DNA from: Candidatus Cloacimonadota bacterium
GTDB taxonomy: Bacteria > Cloacimonadota > Cloacimonadia > Cloacimonadales > TCS61
Length of the DNA stretch: 9,377 nucleotides
Direction: 5' to 3'
NCBI GenBank assembly: GCA_016927675.1
Contig: JAFGMF010000102.1
Coordinates: forward strand, 1-9,377
A program made the position numbers and the translations under genes. Each line of letters starts with the position of its first letter. Within the stretch, counting starts at the first letter, position 1. The notes beneath the pieces are model-generated. The model had not been told where the DNA came from. It saw only the letters and a program-made list of their open reading frames with translations, and ran no database searches. Positions 1 to 7,530 of the stretch are shown here, piece after piece.

Positions 1-3000
1 GACCAGCCTGTTTCAATGCGAATTCAATATTCGTTGTCGGATTGAAGGGATTCGGATAGTTGTTTCCAAGGATAGTTTTTGCCGGAACGACCGGGTTATC
101 TGAACCTTGTCCACTGTAAACAAATTCAACTTCAATTACTTCAGATTCATTTTCAGTATATACTGCCGAGACACCGGCTACATAAGTGGTACCATTAGTA
201 AGACCTGTTAGCAGATATTCCGTATCTGTCGTCGTATCAATTGCGGAATCATTAAGATAGATCTGATAATATTCAAGATCTCTCATATTTATAGTCTGAT
301 TCGGAGTGACAAATTCGGCAGTAATGATTTCTCCGGGTTCTCTGGAAGGTTGAGCCGGAATATCGTTAACCTGAATTCTGGGTGCTTGAGCCATTCTTGT
401 TCCATCAGCCATGATCCATAGATCCATCAGGAAATCACCGACGGTTGAAAGTGTCATGGCAGAGTAATTGCTCAATGCTCCGTAATAGGATGTTCCATTC
501 AATGTGTTATCTCCGTCAAGGCACGGATAAGCATCAGCGGCAGTGTTACCCTGAGGTTCCAGGAAGATTCCGACCAGACCATCTTCTGCAATTGAACCAA
601 GATCAATCTCAAGTTCCCACTGATCGTCCCCGGTACTCTGCAGACCATCGATAACGGCCAATTCGGTATGTGTATCCCAGTCAACCACATGGATTGCATA
701 ATCCCAGGTACCGAATACGCCCCAGGAAGAATGACGGAAGTCGCACATCTCGACCGTTACATTGGTGAAACCGCTCAAGTCGTATACAACTCCATATCCA
801 TAATTGTACTGTTGATAAAATGCGTTTTGAGGATCATTAGCATGCTGAACCAGTTCATAAAGTTCACCACTGCCGGATCCAGGAGGATCCCAGCTGATCA
901 GTCCGGTTTCAGCATCTACTTCAACATTGGCCGGCGGGAGTGGATCATCTCCGAAGAAACCAGTACCAACGGCATTGATGAAACGGTCTCCTGAAGAATG
1001 AGCCCAGACTTCGTTGGTAGCATCGTAATATACGGTATGCATGGTGTATGCACCTGCTCCAAGATATTGACGGACCATTGCATCAAAAAGGATGTTGTAA
1101 CTGGCATCCGGATTGGTCGTATGTTCTCCACCAACCATTACGAAGAAGTCTTCTGTCAAGGTCTGAGGTTCTGAGAGCACAAATTCAGCCCAGTGATATT
1201 CTCCAGGAGGAGCACCAGTATAATCGAAATCTTCGCTGTAAATAAGTTCTCCCGGTGTAACATCGTCTATTGCCTCATAGATCTCGATGATTTCAACTTC
1301 GACATGATTGTCTGTTCCGTAGTTCATGAACAGGGCTTTTACAGATTCGATCGTAAACTGGGATAACAATCCATCACTGAAAGGTGTAAAATATGTACCT
1401 GACCAGGAGGATGTATAATAAGTTCCGTCCCAGATTCGCGAATTGTAACCAAGTTCATAATGTCCCGGAGGGAGTACTTCAATGTCTTCAACAGTGTAAG
1501 TATCGTTGCCGGGATTTTCATCGCTGCCTACGATCACTGAGCCAACAAAATCTATTGTCCCTTCCACTAATTGCGTTGTCGGCAGAGGATTAAGCCATCC
1601 GAGACCGAATTCGCCTGATCCGATTTCTCCGGGATTGCTGCCCGTATAATCAAAAGGACCACCCTGTCCCGGAATGTCCATCCGAAGAGTCGGATTAATG
1701 GGGTTCTGTCCCAGATTACCATAAACGATACCGGGATTAATATCTACACCTTCCGTGGTTGGATAGGGAATGACATTGAACATGTTCGCACCGTCAAATG
1801 GTGGCATGTTAGAACCGATTATTTCGAAATCATCTACATAACATCCTGCGCCCTGAGCATAAGTACTATCGTCTGTGGAAACTGTGAAACGAATCTGAAC
1901 ATTGCTTCCTGCATAATCTGTGACATCGGCAGTACCATTGAAGATATGATCTTTATCGATCAGTTCCCAGCCAGTTGAAGGATTGGGATAATCACGGTCG
2001 TAATCATAATACATCAGATCCCAGGCAACATTTCCGGGATTGATAAGGAAATTAACGTTAGTGTCGGCATCATCTTCAAAAAATACGGTTCTTGTGTCAT
2101 CAGATATTACTACATCATCGATGAACCAGGCACCTTCTGTGTCCAGATTGTCTTCATCTGATGTATTGCTGTCTGAAATAAACTGGAAACGAATTTTTAC
2201 AGTTTCATTGGCATAAGCGCTCAGATCGAGAGATTGAGCAGTCCATGTATTGTTTGTACCTGTGTAAGAGGCAAGCACATCATAAGTCTGGAAATTATTG
2301 GTTGAAATCCTCACATAACCATAATCCCAGGCATCTTCAGAATCCCAGCGGGTCATGAAATCAAGAGAAATATTGCCTGCTGAAGTAAGATCAATCTCAG
2401 GTGTTTCGATAAATTGATCCCAGTTGTTTCCGTATCCCCAGCCACCTTGCCAGCCTGCATCTTCAACTCCGCACCACCAGGAATTACCACTGTAGGCATT
2501 GAAATCACTGATCTGCCAGTAATCGGGAGTGGGGGCATCTGCATTGCGTAACCAGAGTCTGAAAGTCTCATCGATTGAACCGGCACCTGCGTTTGAGCGG
2601 AAAAACTCGACGTCTACCCATTCGCTGATAAAATATTGGTTATAACCGTCGACAAGTGTGAAGACAGGAGATTCAATGGATGCCAGGTATAACCCCGGAT
2701 CTTCAGGAACCCACCAGGAGTGGGATTCACTGTGTGAATAGGTGTCAATATAACTCCAGGCATCAGAAGGATTGTCCCAGACATCTGTGTTGGCAACAAC
2801 CAGATCCATGTTCCATTCGTAGCCTGCCCCTTCGATATCGAAGATAGTTGACCAGGCTGACCCGTCATGAACATAAGATCTTGTAGAGCCGCTAGAACCA
2901 TCGTCTGAAATAATCTGAATGGTAGATCCACCGGTGACCTCGAAAGACATGTAAACATCGGTCATTCTGGTAATTGCCAGGCCGACTCCGGAGAGATCAT

Positions 3001-3481
3001 AATAACTCCATTCTCCGATAGTTGGAGTGATAACTGCTGTTGCAAGCTCTGATCCAGGAAGACCAAGGTCATCATCATAGAAATGAAGAGTAACTTCTGA
3101 AGCATCACCTGCATAGAAGTAGAACCAGGCACCTTCAAGATTGCCGGAATGGAATGGTGTGTATCTGACCGCAAATTCAGGATATTCGGTAGGGGCTTCC
3201 CAGAAATAATCGGCACCGACATAATAGTAGTATAATGTTTCAAGCTCGAAATCATCTGCCCAGACAACATCTACACCTTCTCTCAGAGAGCGGGATGCAC
3301 GGCCTGCCAGATGCAGTTTTTCAGCGCTGACTGTTGCTGGCTGATCCAGTTCCTGATGAAATGCTTTTTCCGGTATATTCTTTACTGGAGTATAACTGTC
3401 TGCTTCCTGCAGAATTGCTCCGGCCGCTGCAAAGCTCAAAACAAATAACACCGATAAAAACACAAAAATGTTCCTTTTCAT
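1..3481 (-). CDS. Large secreted multi-domain beta-sandwich protein with YPNPFNP-type C-terminal sorting domain (partial, C-terminus outside window)
   Basis: The frame is open from an ATG at 3481 to the left edge: 1160 residues with no stop or frameshift. An AAGGAG lies 6 bases upstream. Residues 1-20 are a signal peptide (MKRN, then a hydrophobic run ending in FAAAG). Reading onward I see: a beta-rich module at about 100-230; a choice-of-anchor J/MAM-like jelly roll at about 250-460, with the WWCG...NNWDQF pattern at 335-357 and AWFIDDVVIS at 451-460; a second, shorter copy at about 466-557 ending CYVDDFEIIG; a module at about 700-845; a fibronectin-III-like start at 846 followed by a module to about 1030; a second fn3-like domain at about 1034-1125; and YPNPFNPTT at 1142-1150. 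That last signature opens FlgD-like or T9SS-type C-terminal domains. I see no protease or glycosidase active site, so the role is probably binding, adhesion or surface structure. The substrate is unknown. Export through T9SS is inferred. Confidence 0.9.
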   Translation of the reverse strand, partial: MKRNIFVFLSVLFVLSFAAAGAILQEADSYTPVKNIPEKAFHQELDQPATVSAEKLHLAGRASRSLREGVDVVWADDFELETLYYYYVGADYFWEAPTEYPEFAVRYTPFHSGNLEGAWFYFYAGDASEVTLHFYDDDLGLPGSELATAVITPTIGEWSYYDLSGVGLAITRMTDVYMSFEVTGGSTIQIISDDGSSGSTRSYVHDGSAWSTIFDIEGAGYEWNMDLVVANTDVWDNPSDAWSYIDTYSHSESHSWWVPEDPGLYLASIESPVFTLVDGYNQYFISEWVDVEFFRSNAGAGSIDETFRLWLRNADAPTPDYWQISDFNAYSGNSWWCGVEDAGWQGGWGYGNNWDQFIETPEIDLTSAGNISLDFMTRWDSEDAWDYGYVRISTNNFQTYDVLASYTGTNNTWTAQSLDLSAYANETVKIRFQFISDSNTSDEDNLDTEGAWFIDDVVISDDTRTVFFEDDADTNVNFLINPGNVAWDLMYYDYDRDYPNPSTGWELIDKDHIFNGTADVTDYAGSNVQIRFTVSTDDSTYAQGAGCYVDDFEIIGSNMPPFDGANMFNVIPYPTTEGVDINPGIVYGNLGQNPINPTLRMDIPGQGGPFDYTGSNPGEIGSGEFGLGWLNPLPTTQLVEGTIDFVGSVIVGSDENPGNDTYTVEDIEVLPPGHYELGYNSRIWDGTYYTSSWSGTYFTPFSDGLLSQFTIESVKALFMNYGTDNHVEVEIIEIYEAIDDVTPGELIYSEDFDYTGAPPGEYHWAEFVLSEPQTLTEDFFVMVGGEHTTNPDASYNILFDAMVRQYLGAGAYTMHTVYYDATNEVWAHSSGDRFINAVGTGFFGDDPLPPANVEVDAETGLISWDPPGSGSGELYELVQHANDPQNAFYQQYNYGYGVVYDLSGFTNVTVEMCDFRHSSWGVFGTWDYAIHVVDWDTHTELAVIDGLQSTGDDQWELEIDLGSIAEDGLVGIFLEPQGNTAADAYPCLDGDNTLNGTSYYGALSNYSAMTLSTVGDFLMDLWIMADGTRMAQAPRIQVNDIPAQPSREPGEIITAEFVTPNQTINMRDLEYYQIYLNDSAIDTTTDTEYLLTGLTNGTTYVAGVSAVYTENESEVIEVEFVYSGQGSDNPVVPAKTILGNNYPNPFNPTTNIEFALKQAG

Positions 3482-3487
3482 AATAAA

Positions 3488-3493
3488 CTCCTT
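3488..3493 (-). promoter_or_regulatory. Ribosome binding site of the large secreted protein gene
   Basis: AAGGAG on the minus strand, 6 bases before the ATG at 3481-3479. It fixes the start directly in front of a good signal peptide, so no alternative start is needed. Confidence 0.85.
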
Positions 3494-3567
3494 GTTTATT
3501 CTTTCTTAACTTATATTTCAGATTAACAGGCTAATGCCTTACCAGATTGCGATACTTAAAATCATTA

Positions 3568-3633
3568 TCACCCGTAGGGATAAACATTAATTTTGAAGTT
3601 TAGCTTAAATTGTTTATAAATTAAATTGCCCAT
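3568..3633 (-). CDS. Possible 21-residue leader ORF with strong Shine-Dalgarno
   Basis: An ATG at 3633-3631 follows GAGGAGGAG (3643-3635) and reads 21 codons to a TGA at 3570-3568. The peptide begins MGNLIYKQFK and ends VYPYG; it is basic and aromatic, with no signal or membrane segment and no family I recognise. The anti-SD match is the best in the window, but the spacing from the AGGAGG core to the ATG is only 3 bases, which is tight. The stop codon lies inside a small hairpin (3565-3583). It could be a regulatory leader peptide, or a chance ORF next to a purine-rich tract. Expression is unproven. Confidence 0.25.
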   Translation of the reverse strand: MGNLIYKQFKLNFKINVYPYG

Positions 3634-3675
3634 ACTCCTCCTCAAACCAAAACAAAATCATTCCAACTGCCAAAA

Positions 3676-3702
3676 AAAATACTTTAAGCTTTAATTTGTC
3701 AA
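3676..3702 (-). promoter_or_regulatory. Candidate promoter for the secreted-protein gene
   Basis: The minus strand shows a perfect TTGACA at 3702-3697 and TATTTT at 3681-3676, separated by 15 bases, which is shorter than the usual 16-18. If it is used, the transcript would start near 3670 and carry a leader of about 190 bases. The closer TATAAG at 3515-3510 has no good -35 box. Promoter consensus in this phylum may differ from the sigma-70 pattern used here. Confidence 0.35.
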
Positions 3703-3735
3703 ATAATTTCTTTATATGGCTGGAATCAGAGTAGT

Positions 3736-4734
3736 TTAAATGAGACACATCTTTTGAGCAAGCTCAACCAGTCTGTTGGAATATGCCCATTCATTATCAT
3801 ACCAGCTGAAGACTTTAACCTGCCTGTTTTTGACTGCTGTCAAGGCTGAATCAAAAACTGAAGAATGGGGATTTCTGACAATGTCTGATGATACAAGTGG
3901 TGCAGTAGAATATTCCAAAATACCTTTCATTTCATTTTCAGCGGCCAGCCTTATTGCCTCGTTGATTGCCTCTTTTGTTGCCTCTTTTTCCAGAATCAGT
4001 GTAAGATCAACCAGAGAACCATCTGGAGTAGGAACCCGCACGGCAAGCCCATCCAATTTTCCAGACAGCTCGGGTATGACCAGCCCGATTGCCTTGGCTG
4101 CGCCGGTAGAGGTCGGGATAATGTTCACGGCAGCAGCTCGTGCACGGCGTAGATCACTATGGGGCAAGTCCAGAATTTTCTGATCATTGGTATATGAATG
4201 AATCGTGGTCATGAATCCTTCCTGGATGCCGAAGGCATTGTGAATTACCTTACAGACCGGAGCGAGACAATTGGTCGTACAGGATGCATTGGATACGATC
4301 TGATGTTCGGGGCGCAGGTCCTGATCATTAACGCCAAGTACAATGGTAGCGTCAATTTCATTTTTTGCCGGTACTGATAAAACTACTTTCTTTGCTCCAG
4401 CAATAAGGTGTTTCCCGGCTTTTTCTCTGGTTCTGAATAATCCGGTACATTCAATAACCAGATCAACATCCAGATCTTTCCAGGGTAGATTTGCGGGATC
4501 CTGTTCAGAAAGAATCATAATCTTTCTGTCTGCCAGTAATAGGTTATTTTCTTTTACTTCAACTTTATCGGGGTATATCCCATGTACGCTGTCGTACTTG
4601 AACAGGTGCGCAAGGGTCCCGGCATCAGTCAGATCATTGACTGCAACAACTTCAAGCTCGGGGAAACGCTCCATTATAACTCTCAGCGACAATCTGCCGA
4701 TCCTGCCAAAACCATTAATAGCTATTCTTTTCAT
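3736..4734 (-). CDS. gap: Type I glyceraldehyde-3-phosphate dehydrogenase
   Basis: A cytosolic glycolytic enzyme that oxidises and phosphorylates glyceraldehyde 3-phosphate to 1,3-bisphosphoglycerate. The protein is 332 residues, typical of the family. The Rossmann fold opens with INGFGRIGR at 6-14. D34 follows the second strand (AVNDL), the usual mark of NAD rather than NADP preference. The catalytic motif SNASCTTNC puts the nucleophile at C152 and the partner histidine is H179 in TTIHSYT. The phosphate-site stretch PTSTGAAKA and the C-terminal SWYDNEWAYSNR are intact. The frame extends 17 codons further upstream, but those residues overlap the aldolase stop region and do not look like GAPDH; GGAGG at 4745-4741 sits 6 bases before the ATG at 4734. 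It lies directly downstream of fba and is probably the last gene of that operon. Confidence 0.97.
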   Translation of the reverse strand: MKRIAINGFGRIGRLSLRVIMERFPELEVVAVNDLTDAGTLAHLFKYDSVHGIYPDKVEVKENNLLLADRKIMILSEQDPANLPWKDLDVDLVIECTGLFRTREKAGKHLIAGAKKVVLSVPAKNEIDATIVLGVNDQDLRPEHQIVSNASCTTNCLAPVCKVIHNAFGIQEGFMTTIHSYTNDQKILDLPHSDLRRARAAAVNIIPTSTGAAKAIGLVIPELSGKLDGLAVRVPTPDGSLVDLTLILEKEATKEAINEAIRLAAENEMKGILEYSTAPLVSSDIVRNPHSSVFDSALTAVKNRQVKVFSWYDNEWAYSNRLVELAQKMCLI

Positions 4735-4740
4735 TGCAAT

Positions 4741-4745
4741 CCTCC
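4741..4745 (-). promoter_or_regulatory. Ribosome binding site deciding the gap start
   Basis: GGAGG on the minus strand, 6 bases before the ATG at 4734-4732. It selects the MKRIAINGFGR start over the longer in-frame ATG at 4785, which would lie inside the 3' end of fba. Confidence 0.85.
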
Positions 4746-4750
4746 AGCAC

Positions 4751-5728
4751 TTATGATAACATAATAGATTTACCGTTTGCACCAACTATTTTTATCAGCT
4801 CTTCAACGGCTTTCTGAACTGCATTTTCGGAAGCCAACATCCATTTTCTCGGATCAAATCGTTTTTTATCCGGAAGAAAATCATCTTCATCCATACCTGC
4901 AGGACAAATAATGGCGTCCTTCTCTATTTCCCAATATTTCTGAACAGCACTTGCCATTTCCATCTGGTAACGTGTGTCTTTGTTGATTTTAACTACTCCG
5001 TTGGCTACAGCCTGCTGTTGTTGTTCTGCCGTTAATCCTGAAGCACCATGTAAAACGATGCCGGTTTCCACTTTGTTTGCTATCAGTAGATCGTCGATTT
5101 CTTTGATGAGATCAAGCTTTAATTTAATCTTTGCCCCTTTGGTGACCCCGTGATTAGTGCCGACTGAAGCAGCAAACAAATCGACTTTTGTTCTGCGAAC
5201 ATACTCAAGTGCCTCTTCGGGTTTTGTATAGAGTTCAGAATCAGAGACAATCTCGTCTTCAGTACCTTTGATATATCCGATTTCACCTTCGACCAGAACG
5301 CCGTATTTCCTGGCAATCTTAACGACCTCAGAGGAAATTCTGATGTTTTCTTCGAATTCTTCTTTGGAAGCATCAATCATAACTGATGAGACAAATTGCT
5401 TTTCGATGCAGTGTACCACAAAATCAAAATAATTTGGAGTAGCATGATCTATATGAAGTCCCACACCGGAGTTCTTATATTGTCTTGCAATAATTTTTAT
5501 CATCTCCGAGATAAGTTCTGCTCCTATGAATAAACTCTGGGATTTTCCGGCCGCATATTTAACTGCCCCTGAACTCATCTGAAGCAGCCCATCGGCTTTC
5601 TGATGCTCATAACCTTCAAGTAAACCTCGAATTGTACTGTCAAAAACAACATTCGAGGCAATTATCCCAAACCGTTCCCGTTTTGCTTTCAAAAAAACTT
5701 CTTTAAGCTTGTTCCCATCGTAAAACAT
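4751..5728 (-). CDS. fba: Class II (metal-dependent) fructose-bisphosphate aldolase
   Basis: Reversibly cleaves fructose 1,6-bisphosphate into dihydroxyacetone phosphate and glyceraldehyde 3-phosphate in the cytosol. The protein is 325 residues. The expected metal and catalytic residues are visible: D94 and H95 in LHIDHA, the glutamate of the VEGEIG strand (E149), H193 in GTNHG, H227 in LHGASG, and N249 with D251 in KINKDT, which helps hold the substrate. A C-terminal FDPRKW stretch at 291-296 recalls the class IIA (E. coli FbaA-like) tail, although the protein is shorter than FbaA. Tagatose-bisphosphate or another ketose-bisphosphate specificity cannot be excluded from sequence, but the gap gene 16 bases downstream argues for the glycolytic role. 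A GGGAGAG Shine-Dalgarno lies at 5740-5734. The gene starts 32 bases after the foldase stop. Confidence 0.94.
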   Translation of the reverse strand: MFYDGNKLKEVFLKAKRERFGIIASNVVFDSTIRGLLEGYEHQKADGLLQMSSGAVKYAAGKSQSLFIGAELISEMIKIIARQYKNSGVGLHIDHATPNYFDFVVHCIEKQFVSSVMIDASKEEFEENIRISSEVVKIARKYGVLVEGEIGYIKGTEDEIVSDSELYTKPEEALEYVRRTKVDLFAASVGTNHGVTKGAKIKLKLDLIKEIDDLLIANKVETGIVLHGASGLTAEQQQQAVANGVVKINKDTRYQMEMASAVQKYWEIEKDAIICPAGMDEDDFLPDKKRFDPRKWMLASENAVQKAVEELIKIVGANGKSIMLS

Positions 5729-5760
5729 GTCAACTCTCCCGATTAACTGGTTAACAGCAT

Positions 5761-7467
5761 TTATTCGAATTTATTAAGGATATCGTTGTTACCGCGAAGT
5801 TCTTCCAGCATGAATTCTGCTGAATCATGCAATTCTCCTCTGGGATAGGTGTCCAGAAATTCTTCGAACAACGTGATCGCTCTTGATTTTTCTTTCAATT
5901 CTTCAGCATAAAGAAAAGCTTTCATAAAGGCAGCTTTATAATCATCTGAGGAGTTATTGTAATATTTAATGATTTGATCATAATGAAAAACAGCATCATG
6001 AAATCTTCTCTTTTTCTGAGCTTCTTCCGCAAGTCTGAAATATTCTTCTGCAGACAGAATTATCACTACTCTTTCGGGATATTTTATTAAGTTATATTTC
6101 TCTTCCAGTTGTTGGGTTACTTCTTCAAACTTCAATTGGGTAAGATCTTTTTCCATTTTCGCCCTAACTTTATCAACAATCTCCACAAATGGTGTTGGTT
6201 CTGCAATGTTATCTTCCAGAATCCGGAAAAAGACATACTCATCTTTTGAATTTACAAATATTTTTGATAACTTCTTGGGATCTGTTTTTCCAGGCTTCTT
6301 TTCCCAGACCATTTCACTGTAAATGTCATCTTTGCCGATTCCCGGGATTATCCCGTTTTGGTAAATATGATCGATCTCTCCATTTTTATGAGGATAGAGA
6401 GAACTTTCTTCGATCAGTTTGGAAATCGCCTCGTGATTGTCTTTTTTCAGATATGAAACAACTTTCTCACGCATTTTATCTGCTTCTTCCTGACTTTTAA
6501 AGGCAAATGTCTGTATTTTACGAAAAGCATTTGAACTGAACTTAGTGATGTTATTTTCATAATAGTCCTTAAGGTCTTCATCCGAAATATCAATCTGATT
6601 TATTACCAGCTCGTTGTAGACTGTTCGGAGCAGCATATTCTTTTTTATTTGATCTACAGTCTCGGCAACTTCTTCTTTTTCGTCATATCCCTGACGAAGT
6701 GCTTCTTCATAGATTATCTCCATATGAACGATTTTTTTGATCTGATCATCGGCGAATTCAGGGTGTTTTAATTGATCTTTCTGGGCTGTTGGGAGTTCGT
6801 CGTAAATAGCTTTGAAATCTTTGACAGATCTCTGAAATGAAGGATCGGAACTTCTCAGATAGAGAGTTTCCAGATTTTCAGCATCCGGTTCAACCTGGTC
6901 AAAATCAGTAGATTTGATCAAGTTATTATCAACTTCGATTTCATAAGTTAGGTATAGGCTGTCCAGAAGATTGTCAATAATCATCTCCTGTTTCTGGGGT
7001 AAAAGACGCATCTCAATATCGTGCTCAACCTCTTCGTAGGTTCTGTCGGCATAATCGGTATTTTTATGTTCCTGGAAATACTGTCTTTTCTCATCTTCCA
7101 CTAAATTTAATCGATCATTGACATAGTCTTTCTTGAATTCTCTGTTAAATGTGTTTTTCACATTGATTTGAATCCGATTCCAGAATTCGGGTTCTGCCTC
7201 AAACCCGGAATTTATCGACTCAAGATAAAATAGTTCTTCTGTGCAGATCATGTCCAGTAGTTCTAATTTACCGTCATTTGTTTTATATTTTGCCTGATAC
7301 ATCGGGGCGATTTTGGAAATTCTGAATTCCAGGTCATCAAGGGTTATCTTACCACCGTCGTATTCAGCTATGATGGTCTCATCAGCCGATTCATCAGAAA
7401 ATAATAACAGAGGGATAAGTAAAATCATTAAAAATAATGCGTTTCTGCTGTGTCTTTTTAAGAACAT
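5761..7467 (-). CDS. Exported SurA/PrsA-like parvulin-fold foldase with C-terminal TPR repeats
   Basis: The protein is 568 residues from the chosen start. Residues 10-24 form a hydrophobic signal or anchor segment; there is no lipobox cysteine, so a periplasmic protein is likely. Two related helical SurA_N-like modules follow, at about 35-185 and 215-310; each has an acidic-aromatic helix pair (EDEKRQYFQEH at 124-134, DEDLKDYYENN at 296-306) just before a linker. A divergent PPIC/rotamase region spans about 312-425, including the NGEIDHIYQNGIIPGIG stretch. The usual parvulin RHIL-type histidine strand and the GYH strand are absent, so chaperone activity is more likely than isomerase activity. 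Residues 472-562 read as TPR-like helices (EEYFRLAEEAQKKRRFHDAVFHY and following). The frame allows upstream ATGs at 7530, 7503, 7491 and 7473, but AAGGAG at 7480-7475 is 7 bases from 7467 and only 1 from 7473. It is first in a cluster with fba and gap. Confidence 0.85.
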   Translation of the reverse strand: MFLKRHSRNALFLMILLIPLLLFSDESADETIIAEYDGGKITLDDLEFRISKIAPMYQAKYKTNDGKLELLDMICTEELFYLESINSGFEAEPEFWNRIQINVKNTFNREFKKDYVNDRLNLVEDEKRQYFQEHKNTDYADRTYEEVEHDIEMRLLPQKQEMIIDNLLDSLYLTYEIEVDNNLIKSTDFDQVEPDAENLETLYLRSSDPSFQRSVKDFKAIYDELPTAQKDQLKHPEFADDQIKKIVHMEIIYEEALRQGYDEKEEVAETVDQIKKNMLLRTVYNELVINQIDISDEDLKDYYENNITKFSSNAFRKIQTFAFKSQEEADKMREKVVSYLKKDNHEAISKLIEESSLYPHKNGEIDHIYQNGIIPGIGKDDIYSEMVWEKKPGKTDPKKLSKIFVNSKDEYVFFRILEDNIAEPTPFVEIVDKVRAKMEKDLTQLKFEEVTQQLEEKYNLIKYPERVVIILSAEEYFRLAEEAQKKRRFHDAVFHYDQIIKYYNNSSDDYKAAFMKAFLYAEELKEKSRAITLFEEFLDTYPRGELHDSAEFMLEELRGNNDILNKFE

Positions 7468-7474
7468 TTCCATA

Positions 7475-7480
7475 CTCCTT
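7475..7480 (-). promoter_or_regulatory. Ribosome binding site deciding the foldase start
   Basis: AAGGAG on the minus strand. It is 7 bases before the ATG at 7467 and 1 base before the ATG at 7473, so 7467 is favoured and the protein begins MFLKRHSRNALF. Confidence 0.75.
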
Positions 7481-7501
7481 ATCAACTTCATGATTTGCAG
7501 C

Positions 7502-7530
7502 ATAAAAAAAAATTGACTTATTCCAGTCAA
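7502..7530 (-). promoter_or_regulatory. Promoter for the foldase-fba-gap cluster
   Basis: TTGACT at 7530-7525, a 17-base spacer, and TTTTAT at 7507-7502: five of six and four of six matches to the sigma-70 consensus at ideal spacing. Transcription would begin near 7495, about 28 bases before the foldase ATG. It is interleaved with the promoter facing the other way. Confidence 0.5.
7513..7530. repeat. 18-base inverted repeat in the divergent promoter region
   Basis: TTGACT-TATTCC-AGTCAA: two perfect 6-base arms around a 6-base centre. Each arm is also a -35-like hexamer, one for each direction. It may be an operator for a dimeric regulator or simply the consequence of two symmetric -35 boxes. 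Confidence 0.6.

Larger units (their letters stand above)
3482..3735. other. AT-rich 254-base spacer between gap and the secreted-protein gene
   Basis: No recognisable gene lies here. The minus strand, which would be the leader of the secreted-protein gene, carries a TTGACA box near the gap stop, a very strong Shine-Dalgarno with a 21-codon ORF, a small hairpin at 3565-3583 (CCC/GGG and TTAT/ATAA arms with a two-base bulge), a four-pair AGGC/GCCT hairpin at 3528-3539, and a TATAAG hexamer at 3510-3515 that could be a -10 element nearer the gene. I see no convincing GC-rich terminator with a U-run after gap, so some read-through from the fba-gap operon into the secreted-protein gene is possible. 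Confidence 0.6.

Noticed and set aside
445..1593. Several plus- and minus-strand ORFs of 60-108 codons inside the large secreted-protein gene
   Set aside because: They overlap a continuous 1160-codon frame with clear domain signatures, have low-complexity or cysteine/proline-rich shadow composition and lack ribosome binding sites.
2353..3270. Three minus-strand ORFs of 77-114 codons
   Set aside because: They lie in another frame of the same strand as the secreted-protein gene and resemble nothing; the long frame explains the region.
3719..3735. Possible gap terminator pairing ATTCCAGCC with GGCAGTTGGAAT at about 3660-3672
   Set aside because: The arms are separated by about 50 bases and contain a three-base bulge, so a functional terminator hairpin is unlikely, although a T-rich stretch follows.
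3776..4764. Plus-strand ORFs of 135, 137 and 60 codons opposite gap
   Set aside because: They are antisense shadows of a well conserved GAPDH gene.
4735..4785. A 17-codon N-terminal extension of GAPDH
   Set aside because: The extra residues do not match the family and the Shine-Dalgarno points to the ATG at 4734.
5743..5754. Inverted repeat TTAAC-TG-GTTAA between the foldase and fba
   Set aside because: The arms are 5 bases and AT-rich with a two-base centre, there is no U-run after it, and chance occurrence in such DNA is high.
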